The notes under the pieces were generated by a model that was not told the origin of the DNA, made no database searches, and saw only the letters and a list, made by a program, of their open reading frames with translations. A DNA stretch of 61,557 nucleotides from Oscillospiraceae bacterium (GTDB taxonomy: Bacteria > Bacillota > Clostridia > Oscillospirales > CAG-272). The translations under genes were made by a program, and so were the position numbers. Where the stretch lies: the NCBI GenBank assembly GCA_015064585.1, contig SVRY01000001.1:1-61557 (forward strand), in the 5' to 3' direction. Of this stretch, positions 8,067 to 17,200 are shown piece by piece; position 1 is the first letter of the stretch, and each line of letters opens with the position of its first letter.

Positions 8067-8101
8067 GTGGGAGGAACCACAAAGGTATCCTCCCACTTTT
8101 T
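8067..8101. other. Strong hairpin between the giant secreted gene and tadA
   Basis: GTGGGAGGA (8067-8075) pairs with TCCTCCCAC (8088-8096). The T run follows the stem only on the plus strand, so as drawn it would stop antisense rather than sense transcription. On the sense transcript it is a stable stem just before the tadA start. Confidence 0.55.
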
Positions 8102-8111
8102 GTTATTGGAT

Positions 8112-11100
8112 TCAGGCAATGGGCGATGTTTCAAAATCATTCTCGCCCAAAATCGAGGCTTTGATCTGCAGAAAATCCAGTATCGACAGTTTTCCGTCGC
8201 CGGATACGTCAGCAGCCGTTGCATAAACGCCTTCCTGCTTCACCTGATTCATAATGTGCGCCTTGGTCAGCAGCATATCGGTAATATTCACGCGTCCATC
8301 TCCCGATACATCTCCGCGGATGATCACGGTATAGGTGCAATAAACTCTGCCGCTTTCGTCTTCTATTTGCAGTATATCGCCCGTTGCCGCCGCAACGCTA
8401 AGATCTGTCAGCTTCTTATCCTTGCGGTAAACCGAAAGACCTCTGCTTTCATCCAGCGTTTTTATCAAATCAGCCAGCGTCACGCCTTCCTGCAATGCGC
8501 CGATCACCTTCTTGTCTTCATTTACGGGAAGCGAAGAAGAGGTCAGCATTTGGGTCAGTGTATACTGTACCGTCTTAATACTTTCAGCGCCTGCATAGGT
8601 CGTATGTGTTTCGGCATAACGCTGTGTAAATTCATGCTTACCGGCCGTCATGTTTTCAAACGTAGGACTGGATTGCCATGCTCCGCCATCCACACGGTAT
8701 TCCATACCGGCAATGGCTTTCAGCGTTACAGTGGTTTTGGTATAAGATGCGATCATGGGTGCGCTTGCGGTTTTACCGGTCAGCTTGGTGGTGGTCAATA
8801 CAGCTTTGGCGGAAGCCGCGCTTGCATAATAGGTTTCGGTCTCGGCAATGCGGCAATAGAAGCTATATGCAGTATTTGCCGACAAGCCGCCGAATATGGG
8901 ATCGGTCTGCCAATTGCGTCCGTCACGGCTGTATTCGTAGCCTTCCACAGTGTTCAGCGTAATGCTGTTGGCATTTACCTTGCTGACAGTGGGTGCTTTG
9001 GCAACGGCAGTATTGGTATACTTAATGGTTTTGATTTTGGTCACTGCACTCTCGGGTCCGGCTACCGTGTCATTCGTCTCGGCAATACGGCAGGTAAAGG
9101 AATACTCGGTATTGGGTTTGAGGCCCGTAAACTTAGTGCCCTTCTGCCATGCACCGCCATTGATACGGTATTCATAACCGGATACTGCGTGCAAGGTGAT
9201 CTCTGTTGCGGTGATATTGCCGGCAGTAGGAACCTTAACCATCGTTGTGTTACCATACTTGATGGTAGTCGCCTTTGTGACAGCGCTTTCCGGTCCTGCC
9301 ACTGTGTCATTCGTCTCGGCAATACGGCAGGTGAAGGAATATGCGGTGTTGGGCTTGAGGCCGGTAAAGGTAGTGCTCTTTTGCCATGCACCGCCGTTTA
9401 TGCGGTATTCATAACCGCTCACACCGGTAAGTATAATGCGGTCAGCATCAATAACAGCAATCGACGGTGCCTTGGCAACGGTTGTATTGCTATACTTGAT
9501 GGTCTTGATCTTAGCCGCCGGACTTTCAGGACCTGCCAGTGTGTCATTTGTCTCGGCAATACGGCAGGTAAAAGAATACTCGGTATTGGGCTTGAGACCG
9601 GTAAAGGTGGCGCTCTTCTGCCATGCACCGCCGTTTATGCGGTATTCATAACCCGCAGTTGCTTTCAGAACGATGGTTGTGGGAGTGATACTGCTGGTTG
9701 TCGGAGCCTTGACTGCCGTTGTATTGGAATACTTTACAGTCTTGATCTTAGTTACAGCACTTTCAGGTCCTGCCACCGTGTCACTTGTTTCAGCAATACG
9801 GCAGGTGAAGGAATACTCGGTATTGGGCTTGAGACCGGTAAAGGTAGCTCCCTTCTGCCATGCGCCGCCATTGACACGGTATTCATAACCGCTTGTGCCA
9901 ACCAGTGTAATGCTTGTGGGAGTAATGGAGTTAGCTGCAGGCGCCTTGGCGGTGACTGCGTTACTGTATTTAACGGTCTTGATCTTGGTTACAGCACTTT
10001 CAGGTCCTGCCACCGTGTCGTTCGTTTCGGCGATACGGCAGGTGAAGGAATACTCGGTATTGGCTTTCAGTCCTGTAAATGTGGCGCTCTTCTGCCATGC
10101 GCCGCCGTTGATACGGTATTCATAACCGGCAACTGCCTGCAATGTAATACTCGTAGCAGTTACGGCATTGACAGCAGGTGCTTTGGCAGTATTTGTGTTG
10201 CTGTATTTGATAGTCTTGATCTTGGTTACAGCACTTTCAGGCCCTGCTACTGTGTCATTCGTCTCAGCAATACGGCAGGTGAAGGAATACTCGGTATTGG
10301 GCTTGAGACCGGCAAAGGCAGTGCTTGTCTGCCATGCGCCGCCATTGACACGGTATTCATAACCGGAAACAGGTCTTAAAGTGATACTGTTCGCTGTAAT
10401 CACGCTGGCGGTGGGCGCTTTGGCAACGGTGGTATTGGAATACTTAACGGTCTTGATCTTGGCAACAACGCTCTCCGGTCCTGCTAACGTGTCATTTGTC
10501 TCGGCAATACGGCAGGTCAAGGAATACTCGGTGTTGGCTTTCAATCCGGTAAAGGCAGTCCCCTTCTGCCATGCGCCGCCATTGATACGGTACTCATAAC
10601 CGGCAACTGCCTGCAATGTAATACTTGTGGCAGTTACGGTACTGACAACGGGCGCTTTGGCAACCGTTGTATTGATATGTTTATCGGTCTTAATCTTAGT
10701 AACAGTGCTTTCGGGTCCTGCCAAAGTATCCTCCGTTTCAGCCAAACGGCAGGTAAAGGAATACTCGGTATTGGCCTTCAGTCCTGTAAATGCGGCACCC
10801 TTCTGCCACGCGCCGCCGTTGATACGGTATTCATAACCGGCAACTGCCTGCAATGTAACCGAAGTAGCTGTGCGGTCAATCACAACAGGAGCATTGGGAA
10901 TGTCGGTCACACCTTTTTTGGCAGTAGTCACCCACACAGGTTTGCTGGCTTCACTGACACCGTTGGTGGCAGTCTCAGCCACACGGCATACAAAAGAATA
11001 TGTGGTGACAGGAGAAAGCCCCGTAAACACAGGGGAGGTTTGCCATGTCTTTCCGTCTATGCTGTACTCCAATCCCGCACGGTGCGTTAAGGTCACTGTG

Positions 11101-12818
11101 GTATCGGTTACCGAAGATACAGAAGGCGCCGAAGGCGTTGCCGCAGGAAGAGGAAGGGTAGTGACTTTTAAAGGAGCACTGGCAAGGCTGGCATAAGCAG
11201 ATGAGGTTTCCTTCAAACGACGATAGAAAACATATTCGGTCAAAGGTTCCAGTCCTGTAAACACGCCGCCGCTTACCCAAACCGTACCGCCAAGGCTGTA
11301 TTCATAGCCTGCCTCGGTGGCAATCGTGATCGAATCGATGGTTTTGTTCAAAAGTTTGGGAGCGCTTGGAGCGGCAGGAGTGGGTTTTGCCTGCTTTGCC
11401 ATGGTAAATTCGCCGGCATAGAATGCACACTTGCCATCCTCGGTCTGTACCAACAGCATAAACCAATATTTGCCAAGCGACAAATTGGCAAATTTCAGAT
11501 TGGCATTAATACTGCTTGTGACAAGCGACAAAGCTTTTGCATTCGGTTTAACGGTCGCCTTTTGCAGAACCGTGCCGTCTGTTTTGCAGATCAAGCCCAT
11601 AACCGAAGTAATTTTGCTTGCTGCCGAAACAGTTCCCGAAACATCATAGGAAGCACCATAGGGCAATATACCGCCGGGCATCGTATTCCACTGAATATTG
11701 ACCGAAGCATCGGAAGACTGCTTGGTCAAACTGCTTCCGTAGCAGTAAGTTCCGTCGGGCAACAGATACCATGTTTGTCCCAAAGAGTTTTTTAAGGTTG
11801 CCACAACCTCCACAAGTGACCCCTTGGCAAATTCGCCGATTACATCGGATGCCAAATAAGGCTTGGAAAATTTATTGGCAACGGTAACGGTTTTGTATAC
11901 ACCGGCACCCTTTACATCGTTGGTATGATTGAAACGATCGGTACATGTATCACAGCTATCCATGCTGCTTTCGGTATATGTATGGTTGGTACAAATATCC
12001 ACGCCCTTGGCAAGCGTTGCATCGTAAATATCCTGACGGGCACGAAAGTCGGTAACAAGCAAGCCCCATGTGCTCATAAATCTCTCATATGTAACATAAG
12101 AAATCAACACGCGGTTATAGCCATATGCTTCCCCGTTCTTGTCCAAACTGGTGCGGAACGCATTGTTCTGCAGTACATAAATGCCATTGTCATCACAGGA
12201 GAGGAAGATCATACTGTGATTGCTGTATTTCTGTGTGGCGGCATTGTACTTGCTCATCGCTTGGATAATATCACCGGTGCGAGCCTTCAAAAAGAAATTT
12301 TTCAAGTCTTGTATTGTCGCATATGTTCCGTAGCTTCCCACTACAGAGCTTGGAACACCGCTGGACGCACCAATGCGGTTATACACCTGCATATTGTTGC
12401 CCTTGGGGTTGCCGTAATAATTTAGACCATCCCCTGCCACACCAAAAATGTAATAGAAAGCATATCTGGCAAACGCAAAACAGGAATAACTGGCATAGGG
12501 ATCCACAATGCCCACTTTTTTCAGATTGGGATGATATCTCGAAACCGATCCCAAACTGCAATGAGAACAAATGCTGTTTCCGCAGCTCTTATTACCGTAG
12601 TCTGTAAAATAGGGATAGTCGCTGTACGGCAAAAGCGCAAACAGTTCATCCAGCTTTCTTGCCATATACGAGTTGTTACAAAAATCCGAGCCCTTGGCAT
12701 CTTCAATCAAAGCGACACTTTGCACCTCTTCCGCCCTGATCGGCAGTACAGGCAAAGTAGGCAGGATCATGCAAACCATCAAGATCAGACACAGTGTTTT
12801 TTTGGCAATTTTTCTCAT
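8112..12818 (-). CDS. Giant secreted cysteine-amidase-like protein with Fn3-like repeats and dockerin
   Basis: The protein has 1568 residues. Order of parts: signal peptide (about 1-29); a Cys-rich patch (CGNSICSHC near 79-87); an NlpC/P60- or CHAP-like fold inferred from SCFAFARYAFYY (Cys113), GDIIQ, and NHSMIFL (His201) with Asn218/219; a small C/H cluster near 280-305 (CDTC, HTND) resembling a zinc knuckle; an SH3b-like segment (GVYKTVTVANK to CYGSSL); an Ig-like domain (GGILPYGASYDVSGTV); about 12 repeats of 79 residues; and a C-terminal type I dockerin with two calcium loops (GDVSGDGRVNITDML and ADVSGDGKLSILDFL). The start at 12818 is set by GGAGG; an in-frame ATG 36 bases upstream lacks one. 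A dockerin implies docking to a cohesin scaffold encoded elsewhere. The peptidase activity is a fold-level guess. Confidence 0.85.
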   Translation of the reverse strand: MRKIAKKTLCLILMVCMILPTLPVLPIRAEEVQSVALIEDAKGSDFCNNSYMARKLDELFALLPYSDYPYFTDYGNKSCGNSICSHCSLGSVSRYHPNLKKVGIVDPYASYSCFAFARYAFYYIFGVAGDGLNYYGNPKGNNMQVYNRIGASSGVPSSVVGSYGTYATIQDLKNFFLKARTGDIIQAMSKYNAATQKYSNHSMIFLSCDDNGIYVLQNNAFRTSLDKNGEAYGYNRVLISYVTYERFMSTWGLLVTDFRARQDIYDATLAKGVDICTNHTYTESSMDSCDTCTDRFNHTNDVKGAGVYKTVTVANKFSKPYLASDVIGEFAKGSLVEVVATLKNSLGQTWYLLPDGTYCYGSSLTKQSSDASVNIQWNTMPGGILPYGASYDVSGTVSAASKITSVMGLICKTDGTVLQKATVKPNAKALSLVTSSINANLKFANLSLGKYWFMLLVQTEDGKCAFYAGEFTMAKQAKPTPAAPSAPKLLNKTIDSITIATEAGYEYSLGGTVWVSGGVFTGLEPLTEYVFYRRLKETSSAYASLASAPLKVTTLPLPAATPSAPSVSSVTDTTVTLTHRAGLEYSIDGKTWQTSPVFTGLSPVTTYSFVCRVAETATNGVSEASKPVWVTTAKKGVTDIPNAPVVIDRTATSVTLQAVAGYEYRINGGAWQKGAAFTGLKANTEYSFTCRLAETEDTLAGPESTVTKIKTDKHINTTVAKAPVVSTVTATSITLQAVAGYEYRINGGAWQKGTAFTGLKANTEYSLTCRIAETNDTLAGPESVVAKIKTVKYSNTTVAKAPTASVITANSITLRPVSGYEYRVNGGAWQTSTAFAGLKPNTEYSFTCRIAETNDTVAGPESAVTKIKTIKYSNTNTAKAPAVNAVTATSITLQAVAGYEYRINGGAWQKSATFTGLKANTEYSFTCRIAETNDTVAGPESAVTKIKTVKYSNAVTAKAPAANSITPTSITLVGTSGYEYRVNGGAWQKGATFTGLKPNTEYSFTCRIAETSDTVAGPESAVTKIKTVKYSNTTAVKAPTTSSITPTTIVLKATAGYEYRINGGAWQKSATFTGLKPNTEYSFTCRIAETNDTLAGPESPAAKIKTIKYSNTTVAKAPSIAVIDADRIILTGVSGYEYRINGGAWQKSTTFTGLKPNTAYSFTCRIAETNDTVAGPESAVTKATTIKYGNTTMVKVPTAGNITATEITLHAVSGYEYRINGGAWQKGTKFTGLKPNTEYSFTCRIAETNDTVAGPESAVTKIKTIKYTNTAVAKAPTVSKVNANSITLNTVEGYEYSRDGRNWQTDPIFGGLSANTAYSFYCRIAETETYYASAASAKAVLTTTKLTGKTASAPMIASYTKTTVTLKAIAGMEYRVDGGAWQSSPTFENMTAGKHEFTQRYAETHTTYAGAESIKTVQYTLTQMLTSSSLPVNEDKKVIGALQEGVTLADLIKTLDESRGLSVYRKDKKLTDLSVAAATGDILQIEDESGRVYCTYTVIIRGDVSGDGRVNITDMLLTKAHIMNQVKQEGVYATAADVSGDGKLSILDFLQIKASILGENDFETSPIA
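9003..10898 (-). repeat. Eight tandem 237-bp coding repeats
   Basis: Within the giant secreted gene, eight successive units of exactly 79 codons encode nearly the same domain (GYEYRINGGAWQKG, then FTGLKxNTEYSFTCRIAET, then TVAGPESAVTKIKT). Differences are mainly in the first 20 residues of each unit. More diverged units flank the block on both sides (to about 8546 and 11390). High DNA identity makes the array prone to copy-number change and to assembly collapse. Confidence 0.92.
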
Positions 12819-12866
12819 TCTTTTCCTCCATGGACAGTGGCAACGATGCAACAAAATTTATATTTT

Positions 12867-12895
12867 ATTTTATCACATTTTGGTGTTTTTGTCAA
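12867..12895 (-). promoter_or_regulatory. Promoter of the giant secreted gene
   Basis: On the minus strand: TTGACA (12895-12890), 17 bases, TAAAAT (12872-12867), with TGTGA directly before the -10 (extended-10). The AATGTGATAAAAT run is shared with the GH89 promoter at 18319-18347. Confidence 0.85.
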
Positions 12896-13048
12896 GCAAA
12901 AACACCAAATTCCATCCGTTTTTTTGCAAAAAAAGCATCGCTCAACAAGTGGCAAAATATTCCTGAAAATACATTTGTGCGCAGTTTCCAAACCGCGTGT
13001 TTTTTGCATTTTTCTTGTCAATACCAACAGCAAAGCATCCGCTTTGAA

Positions 13049-13077
13049 TTGACAAACCGCCAAAAAAATGCTACAAT
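13049..13077 (+). promoter_or_regulatory. Promoter of the SMP-30 family gene
   Basis: TTGACA (13049-13054), 17 bases, TACAAT (13072-13077). The leader would be about 90 bases. The divergent spacer between this and the giant gene (12819-13174) holds only the two promoters and AT-rich sequence; I see nothing else in it. Confidence 0.85.
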
Positions 13078-13174
13078 AAAAAGAGACTTACCCCTGCAAA
13101 AAAACAAGCCCCGACCCATTTTCACTTGACCTTTCACACACAACCACAAAAACAAACAGAAAGCGAGCTCGGAC

Positions 13175-14161
13175 ATGAAAGAAACCAAACTCTACACAAT
13201 ACTCCCCGACTACATCTCCACCCCGGACGGCATGGCAATCGACAAGGATCAAAACCTCATTCTATCCTGCCCAAATTTTGCCGATGACACTCAGTCCGGC
13301 ATCATTGTAAAAATCACCCCCCAGGGCGAAATCAAGCACTGGTTTGACGTGCCCGTACATCCCGAAACAGGGAAAGCACGCAACATGGGCATCGCCTTTG
13401 ATGACGACGGTTACCTTTACATCTGCGACAACCAAGGTTGGAGCGAAAAAGAAGAATTGCTCTACAAAGGAAGAGTTTTGAAGATCAAAGCCGACGAGCA
13501 AGGAAACATCCTTTCTTGCGTCACCGTTGCACATGGCATGGAGCATCCCAACGGCGTGCGTTACCGCAACGGCCATATCTATGTAACCCAAAGCTACATG
13601 CACCCGCAGGGGAAAGAAAACGGCAAGCTGGTAAGCGGTGTATACCGTTTTTCCATCAACGATTCTGACATCAAAATTTCTAACACCCTTTCCGATCCCA
13701 ACCTGTTCTGCAGTTTCATCACTGAAAACCCCAATTGCCAATACGGCGTGGACGGCATTGTGTTTGACGCAAAAGGAGATCTGTTTATCGGCAATTTCGG
13801 TGACGGCGCAATCTGGAAAGTGGAATGCGACGAAAAAGGCAATTTCATTCGCAAGTACCTGTTCGCCAAGGATCCCGCAGCTCTGCAGTCCACCGACGGG
13901 ATGTGTTTTGACGACAGCGGCAATTTGTACATCGCCGATTTCTCCGCAAATGCCCTTGCCAAAGTCACTCCGGACAAAGCAGTTGAACGTGTTGCGGCAT
14001 CCGGAGACACCGACGGTCTGCACGGCGAACTAAATCAACCCGGTGAACCCATTTTCTACAATGGCAAAATCATTGTATCCTGCTTTAATCTGGTCACAGG
14101 CCCCGACAAGGTCAACACCGGTCACACCATGCCCTGCACGCTGGCATATTTCGAACCTTGA
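13175..14161 (+). CDS. SMP-30/gluconolactonase-like beta-propeller protein
   Basis: 328 residues, no signal peptide, so cytoplasmic. Propeller repeats are visible as regularly spaced blades: PDGMAIDKDQNLILSC, MGIAFDDDGYLYICD, HPNGVRYRNGHIYVTQS, VDGIVFDAKGDLFIGNFGDG and TDGMCFDDSGNLYIADF. The Asp/Asn/Glu residues that hold the single divalent metal in SMP-30 lactonases have likely counterparts here, but I cannot assign them without an alignment. A sugar-lactone hydrolase role is therefore probable rather than shown. The ribosome site is weak. It is flanked by two minus-strand secreted giants and has its own promoter and a shared terminator. Confidence 0.78.
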   Translation: MKETKLYTILPDYISTPDGMAIDKDQNLILSCPNFADDTQSGIIVKITPQGEIKHWFDVPVHPETGKARNMGIAFDDDGYLYICDNQGWSEKEELLYKGRVLKIKADEQGNILSCVTVAHGMEHPNGVRYRNGHIYVTQSYMHPQGKENGKLVSGVYRFSINDSDIKISNTLSDPNLFCSFITENPNCQYGVDGIVFDAKGDLFIGNFGDGAIWKVECDEKGNFIRKYLFAKDPAALQSTDGMCFDDSGNLYIADFSANALAKVTPDKAVERVAASGDTDGLHGELNQPGEPIFYNGKIIVSCFNLVTGPDKVNTGHTMPCTLAYFEP

Positions 14162-14202
14162 TTCTCATCCATTTTCAAACCGCCGATTATTCATAAAAAG
14201 AA

Positions 14203-14245
14203 AACCCAACCGAAAACAAGCATTTCACTTGCCTTCGGTTGGGTT
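14203..14245. terminator. Bidirectional terminator between the SMP-30 and GH89 genes
   Basis: AACCCAACCGAA (14203-14214) pairs with TTCGGTTGGGTT (14234-14245), with a small inner AAG/CTT stem. A-rich left and T-rich right flanks suit the convergent gene pair. Confidence 0.8.
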
Positions 14246-14280
14246 CTCTATTTACTTGTCAATTGACAAAACCAATGGAA

Positions 14281-17200
14281 TTACTTCTTTTTCTTTACAA
14301 GCAGGATGCCGCCCGCACCGCCGATAATCACAACCGAAACAATGATAATGGTCACGATCATGATCCACGGCGAAGAGGAACCGTCTTTAACAGGCTTGGG
14401 AGCACCGGGTGTAACAGTCAAAGTAACCTCTTGGCTGTATTCACCGGCAGTAATGGTAATAACCGCAGTACCCTCGGACACGCCGGTCACCAATCCGTTT
14501 TCATCTACAGTGGCAATCGAAGGATCAGAGGAAGTATATACCATAGTCACCACTTCATTGGGATCCTTTCCGCGGTAGGTAACATTGATCTGAATGGTCA
14601 GTCCTGCCTCAACGGTCAGTTTATTCTCGGAAACCGTAATACCGTATGTGGGATTAACGCCGACAATTGTTACAGCATCCATGGTCGCGCCGTCAATATC
14701 CAGAAGCAGAACCTGGCAACGGCTGACAAGCGGTTCGTTTTCGCCCATAGGATTGCCGTTTTCATCCAAAGCCTTCAGCGCAGTATTCTGACTGCCTGCT
14801 ATAACACCTTTCAGATCCTTCAGGGTCACACCGTACTTCAAGCCGCGCAGCTGATTTCTCTCAATGGTATACCCGGAAGACGCATCCACAACCTTCAGCT
14901 TATCCACTACCAGAGGAGAATTCTTGCGCAATTTGCGCGCAATTTCACCGTAGATACCGGGAAGACCGCGCATCTCGGAGTTTCCTGCAGGATCGCGTAC
15001 TTCACGCTCATAACCTTCACCGCGAGAAACAATGATATCCCATGCGTACTGGAAGTAAACTTCCGACAAACTGGCAGGAGTTTCCCAAGAATTTTTTACC
15101 AAAGCATCATCTGTTCTGTTCAAAAATTCTCTCCACATCTTCAGGTAGTAATCATTCATCAAACCGGAATATTCACGGTTTGCGTAGCCCACAAGACTTG
15201 CATGAGAAGCCCATGTGGTCACAAGGATCAGCGTATTGTACTTCATGGTGTCAATATCGTAATCGGCATATTCACCGGTACGCTTATCATTCACCCAATC
15301 ATCAATTCTGCCTACCCAGTTTCCGAGCATCGTGTCATCCACGTAAGAGGTAACTTCATCGATCACTTCGATGCAACGCAGATACTTCACTTTGTTGCCC
15401 ACAAACGAATTGTAGTCCTTTTCGTTGATCGCTTTACCCATTGCATCCAGATATGCGGTAGAACTGTTGGTCAGCACCTGGCACATCATGTCGCAAATGT
15501 CATAGATATAGGTTTCTTTATCCTTGAGTTTGCTGAAATCCGCCATCATGTATTCCAGCGCTTCCTCAAGATCCTTTTCATCATACGGAACATGGTAGTA
15601 ACCGCCGCCAAACGCAACAGTACCGCTCTTTCCGTTTTCAAAGATCTTGGGATTGCTGGTGATAATGCCGTTGGTAGAAGTACCGTCAACGGTCAGTTTA
15701 CCGTAAACGCTGGTACGCAGAATATCCCAAGCCTTTTGAATATTCTTGGAATCGGTTCCGTAACGGCGCTTGGCATATTCTTGAACCCAATTCTTTACAT
15801 ACTGATTGGAATAAGTCGTAATGGTTTGTCCGCTGGGAATATCGTCAAGGCTTACCCATACCAGATCCCACAAGAAATCATAGCTTGCGGGGTTTTCTTC
15901 GGTTCCTTCAGGGGTAATACCGATACCCTTAAAGTGTTTACCGTCTCTATAGCATTCCAGAACACGCGCCATAACCGATGCAAACGCGCCATGCATACCG
16001 GTTCTGCCGCCATAGTTATCCAGCATACAGAATACCCAGCCGGATCCGCCAAACTCATATCCGCCGTAATCCTTGGTATTCTTCCAACGCATCTGCTGAC
16101 CGGCAGCCGCCAGGTCAAGCATCAGCACGTGATCTTCTCTGTCGTCGCCAAAGCCTGCCACAACCTCGGGCAGAGGGTTTTCCCACCAAGACTGCATGAT
16201 CCAGCAAGCTTCCTCATTTTCATCCAACAAATAGTCCAGTACAGTACGGGACATATTCGCCTTGTCAAAAGCAGGATCCAGCTGGAAGCCGGCAGAAATC
16301 TCGTGCAAGAAGTCGCCTGCGTAGTAATCGGTCAACTGACCGTACAGATAATTCTGAGTTTCATAGAAATCATGAGACATGGTCTCAAAGCCGGGGAAGG
16401 TGGTGTTCAAAGAGTAGGGACGTACAAATCCGCACCAGTCACCGGTACCGGTCATGTATTTCTTAACATCGGGGTAACCCATGCCTGTCAAAGCAGCATC
16501 TGCCTTGGTTGCAAAATTGATGGGCAGAGTACCTGCAAAAATATTCAGACAAGGCATACAACCCATAACGGTCATATAACGCTGATTTACTCTTGCCATT
16601 TCCAGTGTGTCATAGATCCACTGATCGCCAACACTGCCGCCGTAGTTTTCCAGGTTGCCCATGAGCCACCATGCCTTGAATGCGTAACCGCAAACAAAAT
16701 CAATGGCCTCCTGTGCAGTATAGCCGTACTGCTGCAGGAACATGACCCACAACGCCTCACTGGCTGTGGTGTCCAAAATTACGTTTACGCCGGACAGCAT
16801 CAAATAGTCCAGCTCCTTCTGCCATTCCTCAAAACCATAGAACTGCATGGTGTAGGAAAGGGTACAGTAGTTATATGCATAACGCACTTCACAAAGTGTT
16901 TCCTTGTAGATAGAGCCGTCAACCTTGGGCGCAGAAGCGGGCATTGCCACCTGCTTGGTCTGCTGCGATACATTGACATAGCAGTAATACTTCAAATAAT
17001 GATTCAAGCCGGACGCAATGGCAACACCATCGTTACCCTTGATCTTCACCTTGGAAGATCCGCCGCCGGAAATTTCAAAATAATCGTAGCCATCCTTGGC
17101 AGAGGGGGCTACCTCAAAGGTAAACCAATCGTTGTACTGATCTCCCAAAACGCGGGAAACCAGCCCCTGCAGCGCCTCTATCGTATCTTTGGCGGTATAG

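Noticed and set aside
7503-10379. 958-residue open frame on the plus strand with internal repeats
   Set aside because: Antisense to tadA and the repeat region of the giant secreted gene; its repeats simply mirror the coding repeats.
9003-10898. Regular repeats considered as a CRISPR or minisatellite array
   Set aside because: Units are 237 bases, in frame, and encode a clear domain; there are no spacers. No CRISPR array was seen anywhere in the window.
14256-14269. Palindrome TTGTCAATTGACAA between convergent genes
   Set aside because: It lies past both stop codons, next to a terminator, with no promoter nearby. A short AT-rich palindrome like this is plausible by chance.
16102-16104. Suspected loss of the GH89 nucleophile, because Ala723 replaces the Glu found in the LDLFAES segment of human NAGLU
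   Set aside because: Counting the human sequence shows that this Glu is near residue 386, not the catalytic 446. The true equivalent is in the conserved ITPEG (Glu788), so the enzyme keeps both catalytic acids.
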